A stretch of DNA of 35,328 bases from Candidatus Metalachnospira gallinarum (GTDB taxonomy: Bacteria > Bacillota > Clostridia > Lachnospirales > Anaerotignaceae). Below the pieces are notes generated by a model. That model was given only the letters and a program-made list of their open reading frames with translations, had not been told where the DNA came from and made no database searches. Both the position numbers and the translations under genes were made by a program. The DNA lies in NCBI GenBank assembly GCA_904378045.1, contig CAJFHC010000029.1, positions 1 through 35,328 on the forward strand, written 5' to 3'. Numbering within the stretch: the stretch's first letter is position 1; every line of letters starts with the position of its first letter. This document shows positions 1 to 7,659 of this stretch, piece after piece.

Positions 1-39
1 CTACAGCAGGAAAAAGTAAGCGTTCGGGTTACTAATTGA
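1..39 (+). CDS. Possible 3' end of a gene entering from the left
   Basis: A strong plus-strand terminator follows at 66-108, so a plus-strand gene probably ends here. Two frames are possible: one stops at about position 19 after residues YSRKK, the other at position 39 after VRVTN. The fragment is too short to choose between them or name a product. Confidence 0.3.
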   Translation, partial: LQQEKVSVRVTN

Positions 40-65
40 CGAAAAATAACCCGCGGAAGCGTGAC

Positions 66-108
66 GGGGCGCGGCGGCCAATAAAGGCCGCCGCACCCCT
101 GTTTTTTT
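66..108 (+). terminator. Intrinsic terminator of the upstream gene
   Basis: A GC-rich inverted repeat pairs GGGG with CCCC and GCGGCGGCC with GGCCGCCGC. It has one internal mismatch and an AATAAA loop, and is followed by TG and seven T residues. Confidence 0.9.
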
Positions 109-339
109 CCTTGCATGGACAATCAGAAAGCCTGTTTCCCATTCGCCCGCCGTTCAACCCATTAATATGTATAGCCCTTTTCAAATAGGTTTTAGCCTGT
201 TCCGCCGGGACTTATTTTTCATCCGTCACCTGGACATAACGGACTTTCTTGAAACGCTTTATCCAATATTATAAAATATGTTGTAAAATAAGATGTAAAT
301 AAACACGCAATAACGCCTTTTTAAAATTTTTTGGGAAGT
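109..339. other. Intergenic stretch, nothing recognised
   Basis: About 230 bases between the plus-strand terminator and the end of the convergent hypothetical gene. I see no convincing ORF, RNA or repeat. The right part is AT-rich. Confidence 0.5.
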
Positions 340-777
340 TTATTCATCTCCTGTCTTTCGGCCGTCTTTTGCCTTTGCTCTTTTTATCCTTCGTGTCGTT
401 TTAAACTTCCTCAGCGCCTCCTCCTCGGCTTCCTTTGCCGCCAGCGCCGTCAAAAACGCTTCCTCCTCGGCCTCAAGCTGGTAATAAAGTATCTGCGCCA
501 GAAGTTCTTCAAAATCCTCCTCGCTCATGCCGGTGGAAGATCTGTCTATGTCGGGTTTCTCAAGTTTCCTGAGCTCCCTGAACTTCTCAAGGAGGGTCTG
601 AGCAGGTATCGCTTCCGCTTTTTCCTTCATCATTTCCATTACAAAATCCCTTATGCCTCGTTCTTCCTCCTTTTCCGCCCGTTTTCCGGCAGCTTTTTCC
701 CGCGCTTCAAATTTCTTTTTATACTCTTCGTCAAGTTTTTCCCAATATTTTTCATAATGTTTGTCATTGTCCCGCAT
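340..777 (-). CDS. Highly charged, probably coiled-coil hypothetical protein
   Basis: This encodes 145 residues very rich in Glu, Lys, Arg and Ala (runs such as EEEYKKKFEAREKAAGKRAEK would be typical of its composition; key parts are EKLDEEYKKKFEAREKAA and LEAEEEAFLTALAAKEAEE). It has no signal peptide or membrane segment and is probably long helices or a coiled coil in the cytoplasm. A usable ribosome site, AAAGGGG, lies about seven bases before the ATG. It is transcribed alone, convergent with the gene entering from the left and divergent from psuK. I do not recognise a family. The opposite strand is also open over much of it, but lacks a good start and has Phe- and Leu-rich shadow composition, so the minus strand is preferred. 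Confidence 0.6.
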   Translation of the reverse strand: MRDNDKHYEKYWEKLDEEYKKKFEAREKAAGKRAEKEEERGIRDFVMEMMKEKAEAIPAQTLLEKFRELRKLEKPDIDRSSTGMSEEDFEELLAQILYYQLEAEEEAFLTALAAKEAEEEALRKFKTTRRIKRAKAKDGRKTGDE

Positions 778-929
778 AAATATGCCCCTTTCACGGCGGC
801 TAATCCTATGTAAGCCTTTTTTGACATTATACTACAACAAATCCAGCCTTTTAAATACAATTCGGTCGCAAATTTCCCTGTTTTCATATTTTTATCGACA
901 AAAATCTTGTCTGATTTCCTTTTAAACCG

Positions 930-958
930 TTGACTGCCGGAATAATCGATATTATAAT
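930..958 (+). promoter_or_regulatory. Promoter of psuK-psuG
   Basis: TTGACT and TATAAT are separated by exactly 17 bases, about 45 bases before the psuK start codon. This is a near-consensus sigma-70/SigA promoter. Confidence 0.8.
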
Positions 959-1002
959 AAACATATATTTATAAAATAAACATTTGTATAGGAGGTGAAT
1001 AT

Positions 1003-2103
1003 ATGACGCCCAGAGAAAGGGAAATACTTGAGATAATCAGAAAAAAACCGACCATCGAGCAGAGCGAGCTCGCTGAAATGCTCGGCATAACCCGCAGTTC
1101 CGTGGCCGTGCATATCGCCAATCTGCAAAAGAAGGGCTGTCTGCTTGGCAGGGGCTACATCGTAAACGAAGGCAACTATGTGGTCGGCATAGGAGCGGCC
1201 AACGTGGACGTGCATGGCAGATCGAAAAAGGCCATCAGTCTGCATGACAGCAATCCCGGACATATGAATACGTCCTCCGGAGGGGTTACGAGGAACGTGT
1301 CGGAAAATTTCGCCCGCCTCGGCGGAGACGTGAAGCTCATCACCGCTGTGGGGGACGATGTTTACGCCGACAAGATCATGGCCGAATGTATAAGCGCCGG
1401 AATAGATATGAGCAACATACTCAAGGTCAAAAATCACGCCTCGTCCACATATATATCCGTGCTGGACGAAAAGGGCGATATGTTTGTGGCGCTGTCGGAT
1501 ATGTCGGTGCTGCATACCATGTCCGTGGACTTTCTCCACTCCAAAAACAACATAATAAAAGGAAGCAGGCTAATAACGTGCGACCCGGGACTGCCTCCCG
1601 CCGTCATGGAGGAGATACTGAATCTGTATTCCGGCACGATACCGATTTTTGTGGACACGGTCTCAAAGGCCTATGCTTCCACCATATCCGGCCTCATCGG
1701 CAAATTCCACACGGCAAAGCCCAACCTGATGGAGACCGAGGTTTTAAGCGGCATGACAATAAGGAACAAAACGGATCTGTACAAGGCCGCCGACAAAATA
1801 CTCGACAAGGGGCTTAAAAGGATATTCGTAAGCCTTGGAGCCGACGGATGCCTGTATATGGACAGGGATGGCAACCGGATAGAAAGAAAACTGCGCCCCG
1901 TGGAAAACATGGTCAACGCCACCGGAGCCGGCGACGCGTTCACCGCGGCTTTGATCTACAGCTATGTAAACGGTTTCGACATTGACAAAACCATTGATTA
2001 CGCCCTTGCGGCCGGGGTGGCCGCCGTGTCCCACGAAAGGACAATAAACCCGAATATGAGCGTTTCGCTTTTGGAAAAAATATTAAAGGAGAGAAGAATA
2101 TGA
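1003..2103 (+). CDS. psuK: Pseudouridine kinase with N-terminal winged helix (PfkB family)
   Basis: This is a 366-residue PfkB-family sugar kinase that should phosphorylate pseudouridine at the 5' position in the cytoplasm. Residues 1-60 form a winged helix-turn-helix (EILEIIRKKPTIEQSELAEM, then ITRSSVAVHIANLQKKG). The kinase fold follows, with the ATP/catalytic signature NATGAGDAF; the catalytic Asp is about residue 311. The winged helix is common in Gram-positive PsuK-type kinases and may let the protein act as its own regulator; that role is inference. The start has a perfect GGAGGTG ribosome site. The stop overlaps the psuG start as ATGA (2100-2103), which indicates translational coupling. 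The specific substrate call rests mainly on the psuG neighbour, because PfkB kinases vary widely in substrate. Confidence 0.9.
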   Translation: MTPREREILEIIRKKPTIEQSELAEMLGITRSSVAVHIANLQKKGCLLGRGYIVNEGNYVVGIGAANVDVHGRSKKAISLHDSNPGHMNTSSGGVTRNVSENFARLGGDVKLITAVGDDVYADKIMAECISAGIDMSNILKVKNHASSTYISVLDEKGDMFVALSDMSVLHTMSVDFLHSKNNIIKGSRLITCDPGLPPAVMEEILNLYSGTIPIFVDTVSKAYASTISGLIGKFHTAKPNLMETEVLSGMTIRNKTDLYKAADKILDKGLKRIFVSLGADGCLYMDRDGNRIERKLRPVENMVNATGAGDAFTAALIYSYVNGFDIDKTIDYALAAGVAAVSHERTINPNMSVSLLEKILKERRI

Positions 2104-3020
2104 CACAGAAAGATTACTTATCAATAACACCGGAAATACAGCAGGCCATTGACGAGGGCAAACCCGTTGTAGCCCTTGAGAGCACGATTTTGAGCCACGG
2201 CATGCCATTCCCCCAGAACGTGGAATTCGCCCACAAGGTTGAGGAGATCGTAAGAGCCGAGGGCGCCGTGCCCGCCACAACAGCCATCATCGGCGGAAAG
2301 CTCAAGGTCGGCCTTACTTCCGAGGAGCTTGACATAATGTGCAAGGCCGAGGGCGTAGGAAAGGTATCCAGAAGGGATGTGGCCGTTTATCTGGCGACCG
2401 GAAAAACCGGAGCCACAACGGTTGCCACGACCATGATGATAGCCGAAATGGCCGGAATAAAAATTTTCGCCACGGGCGGCATCGGCGGAGTACACAGAGG
2501 GGCTACGGAAACCATGGACATAAGCGCCGACCTTCAGGAGCTGGCCAACACTCAGGTGGCCGTTGTCTGCGCCGGAGCCAAATCGCTTCTTGACCTTGGA
2601 CTTACCCTTGAATATCTTGAGACATTCGGCGTACCCGTGCTCGGACTTCGCACCGACGAGTTCCCCGCCTTCTACTGCCGCACCAGCGGACATAAGCTGG
2701 ATTACAGATGCGAAAGCGAGGCCGAAGCCGCAAAAATAATCAAAACAAAATGGGATCTCGGCCTTAAGGGCGGCCTTGTCATCGGCAACCCCATCCCCGA
2801 GGAATACGCGCTTGATTATGACGAGATGGAAAAGGTCATCGTAAAGGCTCTTGATATGGCTAAGGAGCAGGGCATCCACGGCAAAGACGTAACTCCTTTC
2901 CTTCTCAGCCACATCAAGGATATGACAGAGGGAGTTTCCTTCGCCTCCAATCTCCAGCTTGCCTACAACAACGCAAGAGCGGCCAGCAGGATCGCCTGCG
3001 AGATGGCAAAGATGAAGTAA
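2100..3020 (+). CDS. psuG: Pseudouridine-5'-phosphate glycosidase
   Basis: This 306-residue protein cleaves the C-C glycosidic bond of pseudouridine 5'-phosphate to uracil and ribose 5-phosphate. The N-terminus VVALESTILSHGMPFPQN, the segment GATTVATTMMIAEMAGIKIF and FATGGIGGVHRGA are hallmark blocks of the PsuG family, and length is normal. It overlaps psuK by four bases and has AAAGGAG just before its start. With psuK it forms the complete two-step pathway salvaging pseudouridine from RNA turnover. No pseudouridine transporter gene is adjacent. Confidence 0.95.
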   Translation: MTQKDYLSITPEIQQAIDEGKPVVALESTILSHGMPFPQNVEFAHKVEEIVRAEGAVPATTAIIGGKLKVGLTSEELDIMCKAEGVGKVSRRDVAVYLATGKTGATTVATTMMIAEMAGIKIFATGGIGGVHRGATETMDISADLQELANTQVAVVCAGAKSLLDLGLTLEYLETFGVPVLGLRTDEFPAFYCRTSGHKLDYRCESEAEAAKIIKTKWDLGLKGGLVIGNPIPEEYALDYDEMEKVIVKALDMAKEQGIHGKDVTPFLLSHIKDMTEGVSFASNLQLAYNNARAASRIACEMAKMK

Positions 3021-3035
3021 AAATAAGCAAAAAAC

Positions 3036-3088
3036 GGGACGTCCGCGCAAAGGCCAAACGGCTTTGCTGTATACGGGCGTCCTTTTTA
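3036..3088. terminator. Bidirectional intrinsic terminator between psuG and azlD
   Basis: An imperfect inverted repeat pairs GGACG with CGTCC and GCAAAG with CTTTGC. T runs follow on the plus strand and, read in reverse, on the minus strand, so it could end both convergent operons. Confidence 0.65.
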
Positions 3089-3125
3089 TAAGGCATGCCG
3101 GGAAACGGCATTGGAGAGGCAATCA

Positions 3126-3434
3126 TTACAATATCAAAAGCTCCGTCAGGAATACCGCGGCGCAGGCGGCCAGAGCGGAAACGAACAGGCTCCTGCCCCT
3201 GAGAGATGTAAAAAGCGCGGCGGCGAATCCGGCCGAGGCGGAAAGGACGCTTCCCGTGGCCGTAAGCACGGCGGGAAATGTCATAACCGACAGCGTCACA
3301 TAGGGCACATAATAAAGAAAGGATCTGACGGTTACGTTTTTTATCTCGCCCTTCACCAGCGCGAAGGGAAGAAGGCGTATGAGGTACGTCACCCCGGCGG
3401 CTATAAATATGTAAGCGAATATTTCAGGCTTCAC
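3126..3434 (-). CDS. azlD: AzlD-type branched-chain amino acid export subunit
   Basis: This is a small membrane protein of about 102 residues with four hydrophobic segments. It contains the AzlD pattern YLIRLLPFAL early and FLYYVPYVTLSVMTFPAVL in the middle. With AzlC it should form a two-subunit exporter of branched-chain amino acids or analogues. I place the start at a GTG (3434-3432) because AAAGGAG lies nine bases upstream. A TTG 33 bases further upstream opens a longer frame but has no ribosome site. The gene overlaps the 3' end of azlC by 11 bases. Confidence 0.85.
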   Translation of the reverse strand: MKPEIFAYIFIAAGVTYLIRLLPFALVKGEIKNVTVRSFLYYVPYVTLSVMTFPAVLTATGSVLSASAGFAAALFTSLRGRSLFVSALAACAAVFLTELLIL

Positions 3435-4158
3435 AGCTGACGGCTCCTTTCTTTTCTTTGTTCTCAACGGGGAATATCACAGCGGCGGCCAGAGAAATCG
3501 CCACCGTCAATATTATGACTTTCACCCCGCCGGATATGGCCTCAAGCGCCGGGATGAGGGAAAATACAAGGCTTGCCGCCATGGACACGGCCACGACAAG
3601 AGCCACCGTTTTGTCCTTTTTTGCCGGAGGCATTATGACGGCGATGAACATGGCGTATACCGCCATATTGAGGGCGGCTGACACATTCGCGGGCATAACG
3701 CTTCCCATGACGGCTCCCAAATATGTGCCGATTGTCCATGCCGGAAGAGCCGCCGCCATTATTCCGTAGCTGTAAAGGGCTTCAAGTTTGCCCTCTCTTG
3801 TGACCGAGAGACCGAATATCTCGTCGGTGACGGCAAAGGACAGCAGAAATCTGTGGAAAAACAGAGTATTTTTGTCCAGTTTCTGAGACAGGACGCAGGA
3901 CATGAGGAAATACCGCATATTTAGTATGAGCGTCGTCAGGGCGATCTCCGCCGCCGTCGTTCCCGCCGCCATAAGGGTGAAGGCCGAAAACTCCCCGGCC
4001 GAAGTGTTGTTAAGCGCCGACATAAGCGACGCCTCAAACGGCGAAAGCCCCAGAGCCGCCGCGGACGAGCCAAGGGTGAACGCCACCGCCAGATAACCCA
4101 TGGCTACGGGCAGTCCGTCCCTTAATCCGTTGAAAAATATGTTCCTTTTGCGTCCCAT
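3424..4158 (-). CDS. azlC: AzlC-type branched-chain amino acid exporter, large subunit
   Basis: This 244-residue multi-span membrane protein of the AzlC family carries the family blocks GLRDGLPVAMGYLAVAFTLG, LNNTSAGEFSAFTLMAAG and ILNMRYFLMSCVLSQKL. Together with AzlD it is expected to export branched-chain amino acids. In Bacillus subtilis azlCD overexpression gives resistance to 4-azaleucine. A GGGAGGCGG ribosome site precedes the ATG. The divergent LysR gene 114 bases away is the likely regulator. Confidence 0.9.
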   Translation of the reverse strand: MGRKRNIFFNGLRDGLPVAMGYLAVAFTLGSSAAALGLSPFEASLMSALNNTSAGEFSAFTLMAAGTTAAEIALTTLILNMRYFLMSCVLSQKLDKNTLFFHRFLLSFAVTDEIFGLSVTREGKLEALYSYGIMAAALPAWTIGTYLGAVMGSVMPANVSAALNMAVYAMFIAVIMPPAKKDKTVALVVAVSMAASLVFSLIPALEAISGGVKVIILTVAISLAAAVIFPVENKEKKGAVSCEA

Positions 4159-4203
4159 CTTTCCGCCTCCCTTTACTTTGTTGAGAGAAGTATAACACCG
4201 GAA

Positions 4204-4232
4204 TTGACATAAGTAAAACGAATTTATATAAT
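4204..4232 (+). promoter_or_regulatory. Promoter of the LysR regulator gene
   Basis: TTGACA and TATAAT lie 17 bases apart, a consensus promoter reading toward the LysR gene. A weaker minus-strand promoter for azlC (TATACT) lies in the same 114-base divergent region. Confidence 0.8.
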
Positions 4233-4250
4233 AGTATCATTAGAAATACT
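4233..4250. promoter_or_regulatory. Candidate LysR operator
   Basis: AGTAT and ATACT form an inverted repeat with an 8-base centre, just downstream of the LysR gene's -10 box. LysR regulators usually bind such interrupted palindromes in divergent regions. Occupancy here would be expected to repress its own gene. The assignment is inference. Confidence 0.45.
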
Positions 4251-4272
4251 TATTATAAGAGGAGGCGAGTAT

Positions 4273-5160
4273 ATGACAAGCTACGAGGCGTTCGTGCGGG
4301 TCACGGAAACCGGCAGCTTTACCAAAGCCGCGAAAAGCATGGGCTATACCCAGTCAGCGGTGAGCCAGATGATAAAGTCTCTTGAGGAGGAGCTTGACAC
4401 TACTCTTATCCGCCGGTCAAAGCGTGGCATAGAGCTTTCCCCCGACGGAGAGGAATTTCTGCCGTATATCAAAAACATATACAACGCCCACAGAGAGCTG
4501 ATGGAAAAAAGAAACGAGATGAGGGGACTTCCCGGCGGGCTCATAAGGATAGGCACTTTGGCGAGCATTTCCGCCAACTGGCTGCCGCCGCTGATGATGG
4601 AATTCAGGAAAAAGTACCCTTCGGTGCATTTTGACCTGAAGCAGGGGGAATATACAAATATAAACGGCTGGATAAGGGAGGGAAGCGTGGACTTCGGATT
4701 TCTTAATCCGGAGACCGCCGAAGGTCTGACGACGACTCTGCTGAAGCGTGACGAAATGCTTGCCGTTCTGCCCCGGGGGCACGCACTTGCCGAGAAAAGC
4801 CTGGTAACGCTTGATGAGCTGGCCAGAGAACCGTACATACTTCTTGACGAGGGAGAATTCAGCGAGCCGCTGGAGTTTTTCCATGAAAATTCTCTGGAGC
4901 CCAACACCCAGTATATAGTCTATGACGACTATACCATAATGTCCATGGTGGAACAGGGGCTTGGCGTATCAGTGCTTTCGGCTCTGGTTCTCAACAGGCA
5001 CGGACGTGACATAGAGATCCGCAGGATAGAGCCCGGCCTTGTAAGGAGCATTTCCGTCGCCTATAAAAACAAGGGCGTCCTTCCCATCGCCGCCAGATAT
5101 TTTATAGATTTTATCACGGCAAGACGGAAAGAGCTTACATCGGGATATGTCTGCGAATAG
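4273..5160 (+). CDS. LysR-family transcriptional regulator, probably of azlCD
   Basis: This is a 295-residue LysR-type regulator. The N-terminal winged helix-turn-helix is plain (FVRVTETGSFTKAAKSMGYT, then QSAVSQMIKSLEEELDTTL), followed by a linker helix and a periplasmic-binding-like effector domain from about residue 90 to the end. It is transcribed divergently from azlCD, the standard arrangement for a LysR regulator and its target, so an amino-acid effector is plausible but not shown. AGGAGGCG precedes the ATG. The downstream GNAT gene begins 28 bases after the stop and may share the transcript. Confidence 0.93.
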   Translation: MTSYEAFVRVTETGSFTKAAKSMGYTQSAVSQMIKSLEEELDTTLIRRSKRGIELSPDGEEFLPYIKNIYNAHRELMEKRNEMRGLPGGLIRIGTLASISANWLPPLMMEFRKKYPSVHFDLKQGEYTNINGWIREGSVDFGFLNPETAEGLTTTLLKRDEMLAVLPRGHALAEKSLVTLDELAREPYILLDEGEFSEPLEFFHENSLEPNTQYIVYDDYTIMSMVEQGLGVSVLSALVLNRHGRDIEIRRIEPGLVRSISVAYKNKGVLPIAARYFIDFITARRKELTSGYVCE

Positions 5161-5188
5161 CGAATATAAGCGTAAACAGGAGGAAACT

Positions 5189-5635
5189 ATGGAGTACAAA
5201 GAGATAGGAGCAGGAGACGCGGGAGAGATGGCGGAGCTTTTCGCCGGAGCTTTCAACGCCCCGCCGTGGAACGACAGCTGGACAAACGAAACGGCGGCAA
5301 AAAGACTGGAATACATGCTGGACGGCAAAGCCGCCTACGGGCTGGCGGCCTACAGGGACGGAAGGCTCTGCGCCATGGCCGTCGGATGTTTTGAGATATA
5401 TTGCGGAAAAACCGTATTCAATCTGCGGGAGTTCTGCGTGGACAGGAGCGTAAAGGGAAAGGGCGTCGGAACGGAATTTTACGCCGGCCTTGAGGAAAGG
5501 CTGAAACGTCTTGGCGCGGACGAAATCACGCTTAACACCCTCAGAGGGCCCCAGACCGAGGAATTTTACAAAAAACAGGGCATGCGCAGCGAGGATGAAA
5601 TGACGGTAATGATAAAAAGCCTTAAGTCTCGTTAA
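5189..5635 (+). CDS. GNAT-family N-acetyltransferase
   Basis: This 148-residue acetyltransferase has the acetyl-CoA binding motif A around RSVKGKGVGTEFYAGLEERL and a C-terminal strand-turn ending QTEEFYKKQGMRSEDEMTVM. I start it at the ATG at 5189, which has AGGAGG six bases upstream. A longer in-frame ATG at 5147 overlaps the LysR gene and has no ribosome site. Substrate cannot be told from sequence. It follows the LysR gene closely and is probably cotranscribed. Confidence 0.88.
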   Translation: MEYKEIGAGDAGEMAELFAGAFNAPPWNDSWTNETAAKRLEYMLDGKAAYGLAAYRDGRLCAMAVGCFEIYCGKTVFNLREFCVDRSVKGKGVGTEFYAGLEERLKRLGADEITLNTLRGPQTEEFYKKQGMRSEDEMTVMIKSLKSR

Positions 5636-5669
5636 ACAATGAATCGCGCTCAAATAAATTTAACTTTAA

Positions 5670-5698
5670 AATCCTTCGGTTTTATTGTATATTTAAAG
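5670..5698 (+). promoter_or_regulatory. Possible promoter of the 4-hydroxybutyryl-CoA dehydratase gene
   Basis: TTTAAA and TATATT are 17 bases apart, about 50 bases before the gene. The -35 box is poor, so this is a tentative call. Confidence 0.4.
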
Positions 5699-5747
5699 GA
5701 GAAAATTAAGCGCCCAAAGGCGTCCCAATACGAAAGGATGATGAAAA

Positions 5748-7199
5748 ATGGCAATTATGACAGGCGAACAGTATCTTGAAAGCATGAGAAAGCTGAAACT
5801 TAACATCTATATGTTCGGCGAGAAAATCGAAAACTCCGAGAGCAGTCCGATCCTAAGACCGTCCCTCAATTCCGTAAAGGCCACCTATGACCTTGCCTGT
5901 GACCCCCAGTATGAGGACATTATGACGGCCACCTCCCATCTGACCGGGGAAAAAATAAACCGTTTCACCCACATCCACCAGAGCACGGACGACCTTATTA
6001 AAAAGGTCAAGATGCAGAGACTCTGCGGAAGCAAGACAGCTTCCTGTTTCCAGAGATGCGTCGGCCTTGACGCTTTTAACGCCGTATATTCAACGGCCTA
6101 TGAAGTGGATCAGAAATACGGCACAAGCTATTTCGAGAACTTTAAAAAATTCCTTACATACGTCCAGAACGCCGATCTGACCGTGGACGGAGCCATGACC
6201 GATCCAAAGGGCAACCGTTCCCTCTCTCCCTCGGCTCAGGAGGATCCGGATCTCTATCTTCACGTTGTCGAGAGACGTCCCGACGGTGTTGTGGTCAGGG
6301 GAGCGAAGGTGCATCAGACAGGCATTTGCAACTCCCACGAGGTGCTTGTAATGCCCACCTGTTCCATGGCTCCGGCGGATAAGGATTACGCCATCTCCTT
6401 CTCCGTTCCCACCGATACCGAAGGCATACTTATGATAATCGGCCGTCAGTCCTGCGACACAAGAAAGCTGGAAGGATCCCAGATGGACGTGGGCAACAGC
6501 GTCTACGGCGGAGTGGAGGCCCTTGTCGTATTCGACGACGTATTTGTTCCCAACGAGAGGATATTCCTCAACGGAGAGACGGATTTCGCCGGAATGCTTG
6601 TGGAGCGTTTCGCCGGATTCCACAGACAGAGCTACGGCGGATGCAAGGTCGGCGTGGGCGACGTGCTCATCGGAGCGGCGGCTCTCGCGGCTCAGTACAA
6701 CGGAGCGGACAAGGCTTCCCATGTCAAAGACAAGCTCATAGAAATGACCCACCTCAACGAGACCATATTCTCCTGCGGCATAGCGTGCTCGGCGCAGGGC
6801 TGCAAGACGGCCTCCGGAGGATATATGATAGACCTGCTTCTTGCCAACGTCTGCAAGCAGAACGTGACCAGGTTCCCCTATGAGATATCCAGGCTCGCCC
6901 AGGACATCGCCGGAGGACTTATGGTAACGGCTCCCTCGGAAAAGGATTTCAGGGACGAGAAGCTGGGCGGATATATAGACAAATATTTCAGGGGCGTATC
7001 CAATGTTCCCACGGAATACAGGCTCAAGATAATGCGCCTTATCGAAAATATGACCCTCGGAGCCGCGGCCGTCGGATATCTTACGGAATCCATGCACGGA
7101 GCGGGCTCTCCCCAGGCTCAGAGGATAATGATTTCCAGACAGAGCGACATCGAGGCCAAAAAACGCCTTGCAAAGGATATAGCGAAGATAGAGGATTAA
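5748..7199 (+). CDS. abfD: 4-hydroxybutyryl-CoA dehydratase / vinylacetyl-CoA delta-isomerase
   Basis: This 483-residue flavoprotein should dehydrate 4-hydroxybutyryl-CoA to crotonyl-CoA, a radical step in 4-aminobutyrate and succinate fermentation. The best-known enzyme (Clostridium aminobutyricum) has about 490 residues and a [4Fe-4S] cluster held by three Cys and one His. Matching residues are present here: C100 and C104 (SCFQRC), H292 and C299 (FHRQSYGGC). E257, Y296 and K300 also match known active-site positions. These separate it from the related 4-hydroxyphenylacetate 3-hydroxylases, which lack the cluster. It is transcribed alone with no 4-hydroxybutyrate dehydrogenase or succinate-semialdehyde gene beside it. 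The CoA-transferase at 25.1 kb could supply its substrate, but the two are far apart. GAAAGGATGATG precedes the start. Confidence 0.93.
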   Translation: MAIMTGEQYLESMRKLKLNIYMFGEKIENSESSPILRPSLNSVKATYDLACDPQYEDIMTATSHLTGEKINRFTHIHQSTDDLIKKVKMQRLCGSKTASCFQRCVGLDAFNAVYSTAYEVDQKYGTSYFENFKKFLTYVQNADLTVDGAMTDPKGNRSLSPSAQEDPDLYLHVVERRPDGVVVRGAKVHQTGICNSHEVLVMPTCSMAPADKDYAISFSVPTDTEGILMIIGRQSCDTRKLEGSQMDVGNSVYGGVEALVVFDDVFVPNERIFLNGETDFAGMLVERFAGFHRQSYGGCKVGVGDVLIGAAALAAQYNGADKASHVKDKLIEMTHLNETIFSCGIACSAQGCKTASGGYMIDLLLANVCKQNVTRFPYEISRLAQDIAGGLMVTAPSEKDFRDEKLGGYIDKYFRGVSNVPTEYRLKIMRLIENMTLGAAAVGYLTESMHGAGSPQAQRIMISRQSDIEAKKRLAKDIAKIED

Positions 7200-7388
7200 A
7201 GTATCAAAAACACGGGGACTTTTTGACACCCCGTATCCAAAAAATCCGGCCGCCCCAAAAACGGGCGCGTTTTAGATAAGAAAACAATCAAAAAGCCTTA
7301 AATCACCGCGTTTTAAGGACAGCGGGCAAACAGGCTGCAACTGAATAACCAAGCAAAAGGGACGTTATCGAAAGATAGCGTCCCTCAT
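7200..7388. other. Intergenic stretch with hairpins, no gene seen
   Basis: Near 7212-7236 ACGGGG pairs with CCCCGT around an 11-base loop. The minus strand here reads TGTCAAAAAGTCCCC and then a T run, so it might stop leftward transcripts. The rest shows no ORF with a ribosome site. Confidence 0.5.
7355..7384 (-). terminator. Probable terminator of the LarA operon, beyond the repeat
   Basis: An 11-bp stem (GGGACGTTATC with GATAGCGTCCC, one wobble pair) closes on a GAAA tetraloop. On the minus strand it is followed by four T residues. It lies at the far side of repeat copy 1 from the LarA-like gene. Confidence 0.6.
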
Positions 7389-7557
7389 ACTGTCAAAAAA
7401 CTAATCCATTGTGAGCGGGAGGGTTCGGGAGTCGAAGGGACTCCTGAGTTTAATCCGCAGGCGGAATTCATTTCCGCCGAGGAAAATGAAATAGGGATTT
7501 ATTGCCTTAATTTAAACTCGAAAAAGTCCCGAAGGACTTTTTCGACACGCTGGAACG
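7389..7557 (-). repeat. Terminator-associated structured repeat, copy 1
   Basis: About 169 bp, nearly identical to 28686-28859 and mosaic-related to 14880-15083. In plus-strand order it contains ACTGTCAAAAAACTAATCC, a small GGAGTC/GACTCC hairpin, the GGCGGAA-loop-TTCCGCC hairpin (7460-7478), a conserved block ending ATTTAAACTCG, an 11-bp hairpin CGAAAAAGTCC/GGACTTTTTCG, and CGACACGCTGG. The two ends form a short imperfect terminal inverted repeat of the form TGTCRAAAAA. It lies between the LarA-like gene and a terminator. Confidence 0.85.
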
Positions 7558-7659
7558 GTACAGCCGTTTGGCTATACCGTCTCTCTTTCTTCAATATTTT
7601 CTTAATTTACCGCGGCTAAACGGGCGCCATTTATTATATATTTGGTTTTATACTGTTTT
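7558..7659. other. Short intergenic region with a hairpin next to repeat copy 1
   Basis: ACGGTA at 7555-7560 pairs with TACCGT near 7576-7581, with AGCC/GGCT inside. The hairpin abuts the repeat on the side nearest the LarA-like gene. Nothing else is recognised. Confidence 0.5.

Noticed and set aside
2121..3122. Long minus-strand open frame opposite psuG
   Set aside because: It has no ribosome site or family motif and lies exactly over a well-conserved gene.
5748..7199. 4-hydroxyphenylacetate 3-hydroxylase as the abfD product
   Set aside because: That related family lacks the iron-sulfur ligands that are present here at C100, C104, H292 and C299.
6090..7229. Long minus-strand open frame opposite abfD
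   Set aside because: The plus strand encodes a full dehydratase with all cluster ligands. The minus frame is a GC-bias shadow without family motifs.
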